From Viola odorata (lineage: Eukaryota; Streptophyta; Magnoliopsida; Malpighiales; Violaceae), in the NCBI GenBank assembly GCA_963691705.1, contig OY829539.1, positions 6,946,501-7,010,500 of the forward strand: a DNA stretch of 64,000 nucleotides, written 5' to 3'. Positions within the stretch are counted from its first letter, which is position 1. Each line of letters begins with the position of its first letter. Shown piece by piece: positions 52,944 through 64,000 of this stretch. A program made the translations under genes and the position numbers. The notes below the pieces were generated by a model. It worked only from the letters and a program-made list of their open reading frames with translations, was not told the origin of the DNA and made no database searches.

Positions 52944-55846
52944 TGTTGCTACCCGAATTTTGACTTACGTCATAACTTTTTTCGCTTATTATATGTCGTA
53001 TTAATAGCCCGTTTACGTCAAATTTCAATCGATTTTTGGTCAAGGACTATTTGTTTTAATATTTCACGTCATTTCATGTCTTTTAAATTTTTCATATTTT
53101 TCTCGTATTTTCGACTAAAACCGTATTTTTCGGTTTTCCTCAACACGTTTACGTATTTTTATGTTTACCGCATTTAATAGCTCGTCTAGGTCAGATTCCC
53201 ATCGATTCTTGGTCCTAGGTTAGTTTGTTTAAAATTCCGTGTCATTTCGTGTCTTTTTAGTTTCTCGTATTTTTAACTGTCTTTACGCGAACTTCTTTCG
53301 ATCCCGACTAAGTTTCCCGGGACCGAGGGTCGAACGCACTATTTATTTGTTTGATAATCATGTGCTAATTTTCTCTTTCACGCCACCGCGTTCAGTTTCG
53401 TTCAATTTTTATCGTAAGGACATTTATTTTGCGCGCGAACGTTTTGACACTTCTGAAAGAGAAAATAAATACGTTAAAATAACTTTCGCATTTCTTCACT
53501 GTATATTAGTTTTATTGCCTTATTTTTCTACACATAGTTGTACCCTCGACTCGGATTTATTTTCACTTTCGTACGATTTGGCTCGTACCAAAATATCCCG
53601 TTCGAACCAATTAAATAAATATCTCCCGAACTTGCTCATCACCCAACCACACAAACCCCAAACTTGGCCTCTACTCCGGCCATCCTTATCCATCCACCTC
53701 CTTCTCCAATTTTCAACCACACAAAGCTCCACCAACTCAAAATTTGAACTCTATAAATAGAGAGCTTCAAGCAACAAATCAAGGGCACCAAATCCTCCTC
53801 TTAATCTCTATTTCTTGCTCATCCTTCTTGGCCATTAGCTCTCCCGGAAAGGTAAGCTACCTCTCTCTCTCTAGTCTCTTTAATTTTCATTTTTTATTAT
53901 AATGCATGAATAAACTGTAAAAACTTGCATAATATGCTTAGTTTTCATGTTAGTAATGCTTTCCTTGCCTCAATTTTATTACATGATGCTTTGAGTAATT
54001 AATGACTATATATGCGTATTAATTAAACTTGTCTTTCCATGCAAAATTGCCCTCGTTATGGACTTGTTTTTTTTGCTGTTTTGTGGCTTTTATTTTCTGT
54101 TTTGCTACCTTAATTATTGCAACCATTTTGGGTAAGAATGGTGGAAGTTTAAAACTTGAGTTTTGGCCATGGTGGCCGGCTTGGTTGGAGAAGAAGAAGG
54201 AAGAAGGTGAGTGATGGCGGGAAAGGTAAGAAAGAAAGAAAAGGTGGTGGGCTTTGGCCCATTCTTCTTTTAAAAATTACAAGCCAAGCCCATTTTTTAA
54301 TGCTCAAATTTCCTACGTGGGACCCGGTCCATTAATGTTTTCGTCAAAATCGTATAAATATTCGTATGCTTAATTTTATGCTCAAATGATGTTAAAAATG
54401 TTCATATGTTTATTTTTGTGATTAAAATGATGAAAAACGATTATATGCTTTCGTGATAAAATGAATAAAATGTTTACATGTTTTATTTTTGTATTTTAAT
54501 TACATGAAAGTTGGCATGATTTAAATGATGTGTTACGCCATGTTAACTTGCAAGCATGATTTAAATGATGTGTTATGCCATGTTTTGTGTAATCAAAATT
54601 CATATGATAATAATAATTATGCCATGTTAATTAAATTTGTATGATATTAATAATTATGCCATGTTAATTAAATTTGTATGATAATAATAATTACGCCACG
54701 TTAATCAAAATTTGTATGATAATAATAATTACGCCACGTTAATCAAAATTTGTATGATATTAATAATTATGTCATGTTAGTTAAAATTTGTATGATAATA
54801 ATGATTATGCCATGTTTTAATTATATATGTACTCATATAAAATAAGTGCTACTTGTTTATTGTGTTTATTTATTTTTCGTCAAGTTAAGCAAGTATTGCA
54901 TGCGCTTTTCTTTATTTATTATTTCCGAAAGCGTTGCTAATATTCCCACTTTGCAAGGAAGATCAAGAGCACGCAACGCAAGTACGTCCTTCTTCTAAGT
55001 CTCTTTTTATTTATTCAATGTCTTTTCGCAAATATTATTCGTATAAATGTCATTTAAAAATGCCAAAAAGCTTATAATCGTATGCATGATAAAATAAACT
55101 CACATGCTTACATGTTTAGATCACTTGCTTTATACCATGAAATTAACTGCTATATATTGATATGTGAGCATGGTGGCTTCGAATCCCACACAGTTATTTG
55201 CAATCACGAAAACGTACGATGTTAGTATTATCCATGTTAGGATCACTTAGTAATTAATTAATTAATCATGCATGGCCCAATGATATAAAGGGGGGAAACG
55301 TCCGCTCTAGCATAACGAACAAACGGTAATCCCGTCCTTCGTGTCCCGATCGGAAACAACATGTCCCCACGAAAATGCTAAGATGTAACGTCACCTTTGA
55401 GGGCTAAATCACGTCAAAAATGTTTAAATAATCAGAAAGTGTCCCAATTTGGTAAGCGAACTCTGTTGACATGATTCAATCATTGGCCGATGTAAATGAT
55501 TGGAAAGTGACTTGAGTTCGTGGAAAGAATTGGTTGACATGCTTCGATCATTTAAACAAATCTTTGTATATCAAAACTGTATTCAAACACCTTTTTACCG
55601 GTAACCTTTTTAAGGATGTGACTTGGGTGCCTAACACCTTCCCAAGTCCATAATACGACCTCGAACCTTTGTTCAATGGTTTAGACCAATTGTGCCTTAG
55701 TTTTTTTATTTTATGCCATGACATTAGGTTCCCTAAACCTTAGAAATTAGGGTGGCGACTTCATTGTATTATGCGAAGCATCGATTTATGCTTAGCATCC
55801 GTTCCGAACCTTAAACTCGTTTTCAACGAAAAAAGGGGGTGCGACA
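52944..55846 (+). mobile_element. Solo LTR of the Ogre-like family, nested in Tat-2
   Basis: TGTTGCTACCC to GGGGGTGCGACA, 2,903 bp, flanked by CCTCG at 52939-52943 and 55847-55851. TCTATAAATAGAGAGC near 53750 is the TATA region; the tail from about 55600 is the family's conserved end. It is the most complete LTR of the family in the window. It sits in the upstream region of antisense gene C, between its TTTAAGAAGG box and its ATG. Confidence 0.93.
54595..54830 (+). repeat. LTR-internal minisatellite (43-44-bp units)
   Basis: Five to six units of TTTGTATGATAATAATAATTA then (T/C)GCCA(T/C)GTTAATTAAA. Distinct from the arrays in sister LTRs. Confidence 0.9.
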
Positions 55847-55993
55847 CCTCGTTTTAATTTTTCTCTCTTCTCTTCTCTTTGTTTTCTCTGGGAGAACTTC
55901 TTGCTAGTCCGCTGCCCTTCGCCGGCTCGCCTGTGAATCCTTCCTTCCAAGGTATCACTTCATCCTTTCAGATTTTCTGTTCATTAGTTTACT

Positions 55994-58163
55994 ATGGTTA
56001 TAACTAGAACCAGGCGGTTCCTCTAGAGACTTGTGGATCCAGAAATCGCACAAACACCCAGTATTTTCTCATGTGAGGCGATTTTAAATGCTTAATTAGT
56101 GGAAAACGGTATTACTTTTCCTCCTAGATGTGTCCCTACCGTTCCCGAGGGTGACATGCGACTTCACGATCCATTGTGGGGGGAACTATAGGCTAGTCTA
56201 CTTTAAGATGTTCCTCTATGGTTTTCGTCTCCCAATCCATGCTTCAATAATAGCACTGCTGCGGGAACATAGACTTAATCTTGCCCAGATAACTCCTTCT
56301 TCTTGGTGTGGGGTTTATGCCTTTCTTCGCGCTTGCGAACTGGAGAACATTCTTACCCCATCCCTCAATTTATTTCGCAAATTCTTTAGCATGACCTATC
56401 GCAATTGTTAGGATGACGCATTCGAGCAGTCGTTCTAGCAGCGATTTCGTGGCTTTGAGGGGGTTGTGGCTGACTGGAAAAGCAGTTTCTTCATTCTTGA
56501 GCTACCGTCCCATTTATGGCGTCCTGGTTTTAATCAAGAGCTTATAGGTCCCCTCTGGACAAAGCCGGTAGTGCTGTCTAGAAGTGAGCTGGATCAAGCT
56601 AACGCCTTGCTAGATAAAAATACGTGTTATCGCATCCGGGAGTTTGCCTCATACAAGCTCCTAAACGAGTGCATTATGGGTGAGTTTGTCTTTTTTCACA
56701 CTTTCTCCTTGACTTATTTATTGTTCTCACACGTTTCCTTAACAGGAGACCCAGATGGTGAATCATTTGGTGCCGCTTCGAACTATACCAGCCTCTCCTC
56801 CTGCCGGGTGCTCCAGTCATCGAGGCGTTCCGCCCAAGAGGGGAAGAACTAAGACAGTCGTTGGGAGAGGGCGAGGGAGCGACATCTCTGCCCTAGCTTC
56901 TCGTTTTCTTGACAATTGGCTACCGCCTCGATGCGGAGGGATAAATCTAAGTCGGCCTGCGACTAGAATAATTGATAGCGACAGCAATAGCGACAACAAG
57001 GATATGGATATCAAACCAGACCTCTATTATGCTTCCTCGCTTCAGCGAAAGAGACTCAAAGTAGATATAAACGAGCAGGCTACCGGGGTTTCTTCTGACA
57101 ATGCTAACGTAGTAGCTACCGTGGCGCCTATCGTTTCTTCTGTGGCAAGCACTTCTCAAACAGTGAAAGTCGCTGACGCGCCAACTGTCAGCCTTCCTAC
57201 CGCTGCTGAAGTCTCGTTAGTGGCCGATTCCCCTCCGCCAGCTAACGCTCCTGACTCTCCGATTTCTCATTGTATTCCAGATGTGGTGGTAACAACTTCT
57301 CCAGTTTAACTTCTCCAGTTTTTGGGCTGCCGCCCAAGGCTCCTTCACAATTGTTTTTTACTTCTATTTCAGAGGTGAGTACTGGGGATTCTTCTTTGAC
57401 TCCGATGGTCAATCTCTCTCTTGAAGGCCCTAAAGGGACTCCGTGTTATCGCATGGATTTGACAGGGTTTGGTGTCAACGGTCTTCGCGCTGCAGGGGTG
57501 CCAAATCCCTTCTCAAGAGACGAATTCACAGCGCCCTTGATAGGAGAAATGATGAGCTCTTCTAAAGAAAAAGAGAAGTTTCTACATCTTTCGCCATGGG
57601 CTCGTTACAGGCACGTTATGAATGATTCTCTAGATGCCTTCCGCTATTTTTACTATGCAGTCGAGGCTTATGACAACGAACTACGGGATTTTTCTCGCGC
57701 GATGTGTACTCAAAAGGTGCAGCTTGACCGGGCGTTAGACCAAACGAGGTTACTAACACGTCTTCAAGACGAGTCGTAGAAGGAGCTAAGTAGAGAGAGA
57801 TCCAAAGGGAAAACGAAAGTCGAGGTTCTTGAGGCAGAGTTAGCAATGGAAAAGAAGAAGAATCTTCTTCTTCACAAAGAGATGCTGGCTCGAGACGAGG
57901 AGTTTGCCAGAATTCCGCTGAGGATGGAGTGGTGGAAAAAGAAGGTCTTGAAGGCCTTCACTTTTGGGTTCGCAGCCTATTTCGAGAGTGATTCCTTTGA
58001 TCCGGCCAAAATTGTCGCTTATGCCTCTGCCATAATGGACAAAGTTAATGAAAATAGAGACTGCTCGTCTACCCTAGAGGAAGAGAAGAGTGGTGACGGC
58101 GGCGACGATGGCGCGCAACGATCTCCCCTACCGGGTGACTCGAGTGCCGCGAAGGATTCCTAG
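55994..58163 (+). pseudogene. Antisense gene C (Tat-2), PF04195-like domain plus coiled coil
   Basis: Starts MVITRTRRFL and has TAG at about 56024 and TAA at about 56093. The domain: ENGITFPPRCVPTVP, LVYFKMFLYGFRLPI, LNLAQITPSSWCGVYAFLRA, LTPSLNLFRKFFSM. A frameshift lies near 56180 and a TAG near 56410. A phase-1 intron at 56680-56745 matches Tat-1. Then comes a linker with DSDSNSDNKD, a frame change near 57300, the conserved DLTGFGVNGLRAAGVPNPFS block, a coiled coil with a TAG at 57777, and FTFGFAAYFESDSFDPAKIV. Homologous throughout to 33811-35756. A solo LTR interrupts its promoter. Non-functional as it stands. Confidence 0.7.
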
Positions 58164-58631
58164 ATCTCCCCCTTGATTGTTATTTCATTCTTATCTGTAT
58201 TTCTTTTATTCTTCAATCGATCGCACTTTAAAGACATTTGACATTGTTCTTCCTGTAATAATGTTGACGCCGTGAGGCTTTTGTTGCTTCGTTGGGTTTT
58301 GGTGTATTATTGATGCTGCTTACGCTTTGTTAGCTTCTTTCTGCTAACGCGCCGTTTCATGAGATCGCGGGGCAGAGCTGGCGCTACTTTTTAGAGCATT
58401 AAATGCTGCGAATCCCCTAATTAATGCGATCGAAAAGTAATGATGAGGGAAGACAAGTGTCTTTCTTGTGGTAAGGCGTTTGAAACAGGCGCCTTCTAGG
58501 GAGTAGCGAGGACTGAAGCGTCTCACCATTTTCAAAACTTACGTCTTTCGCGCGTGTCGCATTCTTCCGCCACGCTACCTCGCCATGTGTCAGTTGTCAA
58601 CTGGTCGCGCCTTTTGATCCCTTTAGGGTTA

Positions 58632-58638
58632 TATATAA
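58632..58638 (+). promoter_or_regulatory. TATA box of antisense gene D (Tat-2)
   Basis: TATATAA in TTAGGGTTATATATAATG, matching the TTAGGGTTATAAAA box of Tat-1, 167 nt before the ATG. Confidence 0.6.
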
Positions 58639-58804
58639 TGTTTTCCCCACCTCCAATTTTCTTTTTTATCTCTTTTCTCGCTCGTTGCTTCTTTCTGAAA
58701 AATAACTCGCGCCGCTCCTTCTTCTTTGTTCTGGGATCCCTTGTGTTTCTTTAACGAAGGTACACGCATCATTTCCTTCTTTTACTCTCTTCTTTTTATT
58801 AGTT

Positions 58805-61064
58805 ATGGCAAAGACTCGTTCTAAAAAGTCTGTTGGGGAAGAAAAGATCGACAATACACCTACTTCTCTCTATACCATGCCCTTAGTTCATCGTAGATTG
58901 GCCGAGTTCAATGCTCAACTTCCTGAGGGTTACTCCGTTCGTGTTGCTTCTGAGCCGCTTCACCTTAATAGTGAATTGCCTGATAATAGTAGGATACTGT
59001 ATGCCAAATTGTTCGATCATGGGTTTCGGCTTCCTCTTAAACTGCTGTTGGTCGATTCTGACTTGAATCCGGCTCAACTGAGCCCTAACGCAATTTGCGT
59101 TGTTAGTGCTTTTGCGGCGTTATGCCGGTTCAAAGAAATTGAGCCCCCTTCCCTAACATTGCTTCACAATATTTTCCAGTTGTATTCTCGTAAAGGGGTG
59201 ATATCGATATCGCTCTGTTATGACGATAACTCGCTGAAGCCATTTACCTGGAAACTCATGGGTCTCGAGTCTTCTGTTTCTGGCTAGAAAGAAGGATTTT
59301 TTATTGTTGACCTGCCTGAACCCTTGTGGAGAACCGGCTTTAATGAGGAGATTAAAGATGGGGCTTGGGGTAGTAGAAAACCACTTTCCGATCCGGAGGA
59401 TGGTTGGTTAAAGACGCTGCTCCAACTAGACTTTACCGTTGACACTCGTAAAGTGGCTAACGAAGTGGATGTTACAGAGTGTAAAATGGGTGAGTATTTA
59501 CCCTCCTTTCTTTGTGTTGCTGGGAAGTACTAACGCTAACATTTTTTCTTAAATATGCGGTGGTTCCGCCTGGTTGGGAGCCTGAATATATTCGGAGGAA
59601 AAAGAGAAGGGAGGAGGTTGTCGTCGCTGCTGCTATCGCTGAAGAGGGGGCTACCGCTGTTACTTTGGTCGTGCCATCTTCTCAAGGGGTTGTTGTCACC
59701 CTCGACACTGCTCAAGTGTTGTCTTCGCGAGCACGTGTCGCAAAGAGGAAGAGAAGCAGAAAAGCAAACGTTGCGCATCCCACTCTTTCCCAAGCTACCG
59801 CTTCTTCAGAAGTGACTGCTGATACAATTCCTTCCGGAATTCCCTAGATTTCTCCTTCTACTCAGGTATTTTATCCATTGCCCCTACCACTTTCTTTGTT
59901 CCTCTACAATTTTCTTATTATGTTTTATTTCTTTAGGAAATTGGCACTGCTTCCGCTCGTTCTCTTCCTGACGAAGATATGTCGATTACAAGTTCCCTCG
60001 CGAACCGCTAGAAAAAGGCTCATCACGACCTTCAGAACAGCTCATCGTCGTCTGGCGTTAATCCTCCTTTGACAATTTCCGTGGAAGGTGGCGCGCCTCT
60101 CAAGCAATCTCAAGGTGCTAACCTTGGTGGCGACCTTTAAACCTTTGTTGATTCTCCACTTCATTCTTCCTCTACTACTGCAGGCATTAACTCGGATATG
60201 CTGGGTTTTGGGGCGTTTGGCGGGGGTGGGTCTTTTGTTTCTGACATGGAGGGCTCTGCTAACCACCCTCCTTCTCCTCCTACCTTGTCTTTCGTTCCTA
60301 TGTCTCCACCCCCTGCCGCGAGGGGCAGCTCTGCTTCTGATCTGATGGTTGGCGTCAGTACATACACTCCTCCCAGTCTTGCCACTCATCAGGTTAGCTT
60401 GAGTGCCTTTAGAGAGAAAGCTTTCCAAGTTTTGGGGACTGATAGCGATGAAGTTGTCCTTACGTCTACATCTCTACTGGCGGCTCAAATAATGTCGCAT
60501 CAAGGGGAAAGGGATGTATTTTTGGCTAATGGCCACCAGGAGCGTATAAATTTCCTTCGTTCTTAGTTATTCTCTTCCTTCTGTCATCTCCATTACTTGG
60601 ATGAGGATAACGCTAAGGAGGCAGCAAACGGACAAAGGGAGATAGATAGACTAACGACTGAGCGTCAGGGGCTTCTGGATGCTGCGACTGTTGCCAAACG
60701 AGAAGCCGAAACTGCTAAGCGAGAGGCAAAGGCCACTAAGCTTGCCCTGTAAGAAGAAAAACAGAGGGGTGTTGTTCTAAACACATGCCTTTCTGAGAAA
60801 GAGGCCGGGCTAGAGTCGGAAAGGCGTAGAAATGCTGAGTTGTCTGCCGAGCTTAGCCTTTCTGCTGAGAAATGTCGTTGGTACATGAAGGAGGGAGCGA
60901 TGATCATGCCGGATGGTTTTATGCATCATTATGGGGTAGACACCCTTTGGGTCGACATTCTTTCTCGCTATTTTGATGAAGGGGCCCCGCACGTGACCGA
61001 TGGGGACTTCTATAGCGGAAGGGCCGTCGGCCAAGGAGGGGACAATATGTCAGCTGCTTCTTAG
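58805..61064 (+). pseudogene. Antisense gene D (Tat-2), PF04195-like domain plus coiled coil
   Basis: Starts MAKTRSKKSVGEEKID; the first 160 codons are open: LPEGYSVRVASEPLHLNS, RILYAKLFDHGFRLPL, LNPAQLSPNAICVVSAFAAL, PSLTLLHNIFQLYSRKGVIS. A TAG at 59285 follows, then FNEEIKDGAWGS. Intron 1 (59490-59571) keeps the TACTAAC block but its acceptor reads GCGG instead of GCAG; intron 2 is 59866-59936. Stops at 59845, 60009 and 60564 interrupt. The coiled coil (60600-60860, AKREAETAKREAKATKLA) ends WYMKEGAMIMPDGFMHHYGV, aligned with the end of the Tat-1 gene. Same family and layout as 36273-38681. Confidence 0.72.
59490..59571 (+). other. Intron 1 of gene D (Tat-2), acceptor apparently lost
   Basis: GTGAGT donor; AGTACTAACGCTAAC at 59526-59540 is identical to Tat-1. 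The expected acceptor before GGTTCCGCC reads ATATGCGG, an A-to-G change from CAG. Splicing would have to use another site. Confidence 0.6.
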
Positions 61065-61669
61065 GCCTCTTGCCTTACTTTTTGATTTTTGTTGTTGCCA
61101 TATCTTCGTCTATCCTTTGAGGATGTTTTGTAATATTGACAATATCGGCTTTTCTTTAGGTTTTTGCCTTTTTGTCTAGAATTTCTTTGCCAATCTTGCT
61201 TCATGATATTACTATCACAATATAGTTAGTAAACATCATTACTAAAATCAAGATGATGTGGTCATCATACCTCATGCGGTTAATCGACCGCGGCGTTTGA
61301 GCGTATCTTTATCACAACGCATCATCTGTGGGTTGTCAAGATATTTCTGTGGTAGCCACAATAACTTGGCCTCTGAGATAGACTTCTCCGCAGTATCTCT
61401 CCTTGCGCTTTTCTCTGTTGAGAATCAAGAAATTATTTCCTCACGTCGTATGGCCAACACTGCCTTATCATTATTTCTTTGATGATGTTTCAGAGGATGA
61501 ATCAATATCATCTCTGCTCATGCTATGTACAGCTTGATGCCACCCTTTGTTGTTAGGGGGATCGCTTAGCCTTGCTAAGTTTGGTCTTGCCATGATATTA
61601 TTGTTGCGATAGAGACATCTCTCTAGCTCAACTTCACCGGGTATCAACCGCTCGGTTACTGGCTGGGGT
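61065..61669. other. Spacer after gene D (Tat-2), no gene seen
   Basis: T-rich non-coding sequence with no recognisable frame shared with Tat-1. Confidence 0.5.
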
Positions 61670-62255
61670 ATCTCTCTTAGTGAGCCGTCTGATCAGGACC
61701 GGTCATCACAAGGATAGTATTTTCACTCCCAAGCGTTGAAACCTTACATCTCTAGAGTGTACCTCGTCTTAGTGGGCCGTCTGTGTTAGCAAGGTTGCCA
61801 CAAGGATATGATTTTCACTTCCAGGATGGAGTTACTATCTCCTTGGGGCGTGCCTCGTCTTAGTGGTTCATCTATGTGAGCACGGCTACCACAAGGATAG
61901 GATTTTCACTCCCAAGGATGCCGGGGCGTGCCTCGTCTTAGTGGGCCATCTGTGTTAGCACGGTTGTCACAAGGATAGGATTTTCACTTCCAGGCGTTGA
62001 GTCTTCATTTCCCCAGAGCGTGCATCGTCTTAGCGAGTTGTCTGTGTTAGCACGATTATCACAAGGATAGGATTTTCACTCCCGGGGGCGTTGGGGCATG
62101 CCTCGTCTTAGTGGGCCATCTGTGTTAGCACGGTTGCCACAAGGATAGGATTTTCACTCCCAACGCTATATTTATGCTAGGGCGTGCCTCGTCTTAGTGA
62201 GTTGTCTGATCAGGACCAGCCATCACAGGGATAGGATTTTCACTCCTGGCATTCT
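61670..62255. repeat. Tandem repeats next to integrase (Tat-2)
   Basis: Seven units of about 70-100 bp with GGGCGTGCCTCGTCTTAGTG, GGCC(A/G)TCTGTGTTAGCACGG, CACAAGGATAGGA and TTTTCACTCCCA. Same family as 39340-39860. Confidence 0.92.
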
Positions 62256-62346
62256 TTGTTATCTGCATGTTATTAGTCACAACGTGCACAAGGAATGCTT
62301 TTGATTCATTCGTTAGAGCAATGCTAACATTATCAAATGGGAGAGA

Positions 62347-64000
62347 TCAGTTTCTAGCATGATATAGTTTCAAACGAGCTATATTCCAAGAGTTTTATAA
62401 GGGAGTACCGTCAAGTGTTTCCAAATGATATGCTCCCTTTCGGACGACGCGAGTGACGCGATATGGCCCGTCCCAGTTTAGACTGAGCATTCCCATGCGT
62501 TGCCCTGCCGCTCACTTGTCTCTGAGTACTAAATCTCCCGTTTTGAGCAATCGTTCTCTGACTTGTTTGTTATGATATTGCGCCATTTTTCTTTTGTAAT
62601 ACAGGGTTTTCAAAAGAGTCTCCTCTTGTACCTCTGGTAGCGCGTCAAGGTTAGCACGTAACCTTTCTTCATTTATTTCTTCTTTAAAATACGCCACTCG
62701 GAGGCTTAAAGTGCCAATTTATACTGGCGCGATAGCTTCGGTGCCGAAGGCTAACGCGAAAAGAGTTTCTCCTGTGCTGGTTTTGACGGTCATGCGATAG
62801 GCCCACATCACGTATGGCAGTTCGTCTGCCCATTTCTTTTTAGAACCTTCCAGGTTTCTTTTGATGCCCCTGAGAATGCTGCGATTGGTCACTTCTACCT
62901 GACCGTTGGTTTGTGGGTGCGCTACGAAAGAAAATCTTTGTTCGATCTGAAATTCTGCGCACTGATTTCTGAAAAATTGGCTCGTAAATTGCGTTCCATT
63001 GTCGCTGACCAATATGCGAGGTATCCCGAATCGCATTATGACTTGATATTTGAAGAAACGCCAGATTTGTTTAGTGGTAATGTTGGCTACCGCTTCTACT
63101 TCTGCCCATTTCGTGAAATAGTCTACCGCTACGAACACAAATTTCAATTGAGACCTGGCTTTTGGAAACGGGCCCAAAATATCTATTCCCCATTTGGCAA
63201 ACGGGTAAAGAGCGACTATCTCTGAAATTTGCACGGCAGGTTTTTGGGGAATCTTAGCGTATTCCTGACATTTCTGACAGATTTTTACAAAGTTGTGACA
63301 ATCTCTGCGAATAGTGGGCCAGTAGAATCCCGACCGAAAAACCTGTACCGCTAGGGTGTCACCAGCCACGTGCATGCCGTATATTCCTTCATGGATTTCT
63401 CGCAAGGTGTGGAGGCCTTCCTGCTCCGTTATGCACTTTGCAGCTGGATGGGAGAAACATCTCCGAATCAACTCCCCATTGTAGTATGTGCATTGTGCCA
63501 CTTGTTTCAAAACTTTCTTTTTTTCGGCGTTATCTGCTGGCAACTCATCATGCTCTAAATATTTTACAACATGGATTCTCCAATCATTCTCCACTTCTTT
63601 CACACAAAGCGACACTTGTTCTTCCATGAAAGAAGGCACGGGTATCTCCCCATAGTATACATCTTTAGGTATGGAGGCTTCCGGGTTGGCTGCCATTTTA
63701 GCAAGATTATCAGCCTCAGCGTTATCTTCTCGGGGAATATGCTCAAAGCTGACTTGAGTGCCTTTTTTCTGTATTTCCGTCAGCTCACGCTTCACTTTTG
63801 CGAGATATTAGATCATGATAGGTTCTCTGGCTTGGGAGTTTCCCAAGACTTGATCTATTATCAGTTTAGAGTCTCCGCGTATCTTTAGTTATGGATCGCG
63901 CACCATTCCTGTGTCGTGTGTAGTTTTGACAGAGAAACTCTTACCTATCCTGAGTCCTACCAGTAACGCTTCGTATTCAGCCGCGTTGTTGGACAGTGGT
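62347..64000 (-). pseudogene. Tat-2 second RNase H and integrase
   Basis: Runs in from the window end. RNase H part: SNNAAEYEALLVGLRIGKSF, GDSKLIIDQV, FEHIPREDNAEADNLAKM. The 358-codon frame 63795-62719 holds a complete integrase core: zinc-binding HTLREIHEG...CQKCQEY, GIDILGPF, VSDNGTQF and HPQTNGQVEVTNR, so the D-D-E triad is intact here, unlike Tat-1. After a TAA near 62717 the C-terminal part continues (RVAYFKEEINEERLRANLDA), with further stops near 62510 and 62400, to LKLYHARN. Stops near 63890 and 63810 also break the RNase H. Better preserved than Tat-1 but not intact. Confidence 0.9.

Larger units (their letters stand above)
50564..64000 (-). mobile_element. Tat-2: second Tat-type element, right end outside window
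   Basis: LTR ends and order match Tat-1: LTR, antisense genes A, B, C, D, tandem repeats, then integrase and the second RNase H on the minus strand. Gag, protease and reverse transcriptase lie beyond 64000. A solo LTR of the Ogre-like family (52944-55846) is nested just before gene C. The two elements are clearly related but well diverged, including in their LTRs (579 against 516/485 bp), so they are separate insertions, not recent copies of one another. Confidence 0.92.

Overview
This is nuclear DNA of a flowering plant, probably a dicot. The evidence is split protochlorophyllide reductase (POR) genes with GT-AG introns, a two-exon secreted cysteine-rich peptide gene, and about 80-90% LTR-retrotransposon sequence with plant-type Athila, Tat, Ogre-like and iMet-primed Ty3 features. 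No rRNA, tRNA or bacterial-style gene was seen. Family names are assigned from motifs I can read, not from searches.

1-23.8 kb is a duplicated POR locus. Copy 2 has its start codon and transit-peptide exons at 16543-16787 and its last three exons at 22051-23383; intron 2 has been split by a Ty3-type LTR element (18299-22021, TSD TTACC). Copy 1 (806-2048) carries the same LTR end and the same TTACC next to exon 3, so the duplication followed the insertion. Both copies are pseudogenes. Inside intron 2 of copy 2, on the opposite strand, is an apparently intact defensin-like peptide gene (17165-17670). Between the copies lie an Athila-like 3' end and LTR (about 3.4-6.2 kb), a Ty3 gag remnant on the minus strand (6.2-7.5 kb, its leader continuing at 12186-12660), and a deletion derivative with a 26-bp satellite-like array (7909-12185, TSD CAAGG). 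DNA-transposon-like fragments follow.

23.8-50.6 kb is a nested stack inside one large Ogre-like 5' LTR. The LTR pieces are 23816-24684, 30228-30524, 46403-47149 and 49454-49754, followed by a primer-binding site and the start of gag. Nested in it are a non-autonomous Athila-like element (24685-30227, TSD CCGGT/CCGGC), a full-length 15.9-kb Tat-type element called Tat-1 (30525-46402, TSD ATAAA), and a solo LTR (47150-49453, TSD CTCAT). A second Tat element of the same family, Tat-2, is inserted in the gag start at 50564 and runs off the right edge; it carries its own nested solo LTR (52944-55846, TSD CCTCG).

The most notable content is in Tat-1 and Tat-2. Their gag-pro-pol genes run on the minus strand. 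Between integrase and the 3' LTR each carries about 7-10 kb with four genes on the opposite (plus) strand, in the same order: A, a small protein starting MDDLTRN; B, a small protein with a basic NLS-like patch and an acidic tail; C and D, two large spliced genes with a domain resembling the Pfam 'putative gypsy type transposon' family (PF04195) followed by coiled coil. All four pairs are recognisable between the two elements. A and B are open in both, intron positions and phases are conserved, and a TACTAAC branch-point block is identical in both D genes. Most genes have their own TATA-like box. This looks like a conserved accessory gene module carried antisense by a retrotransposon.
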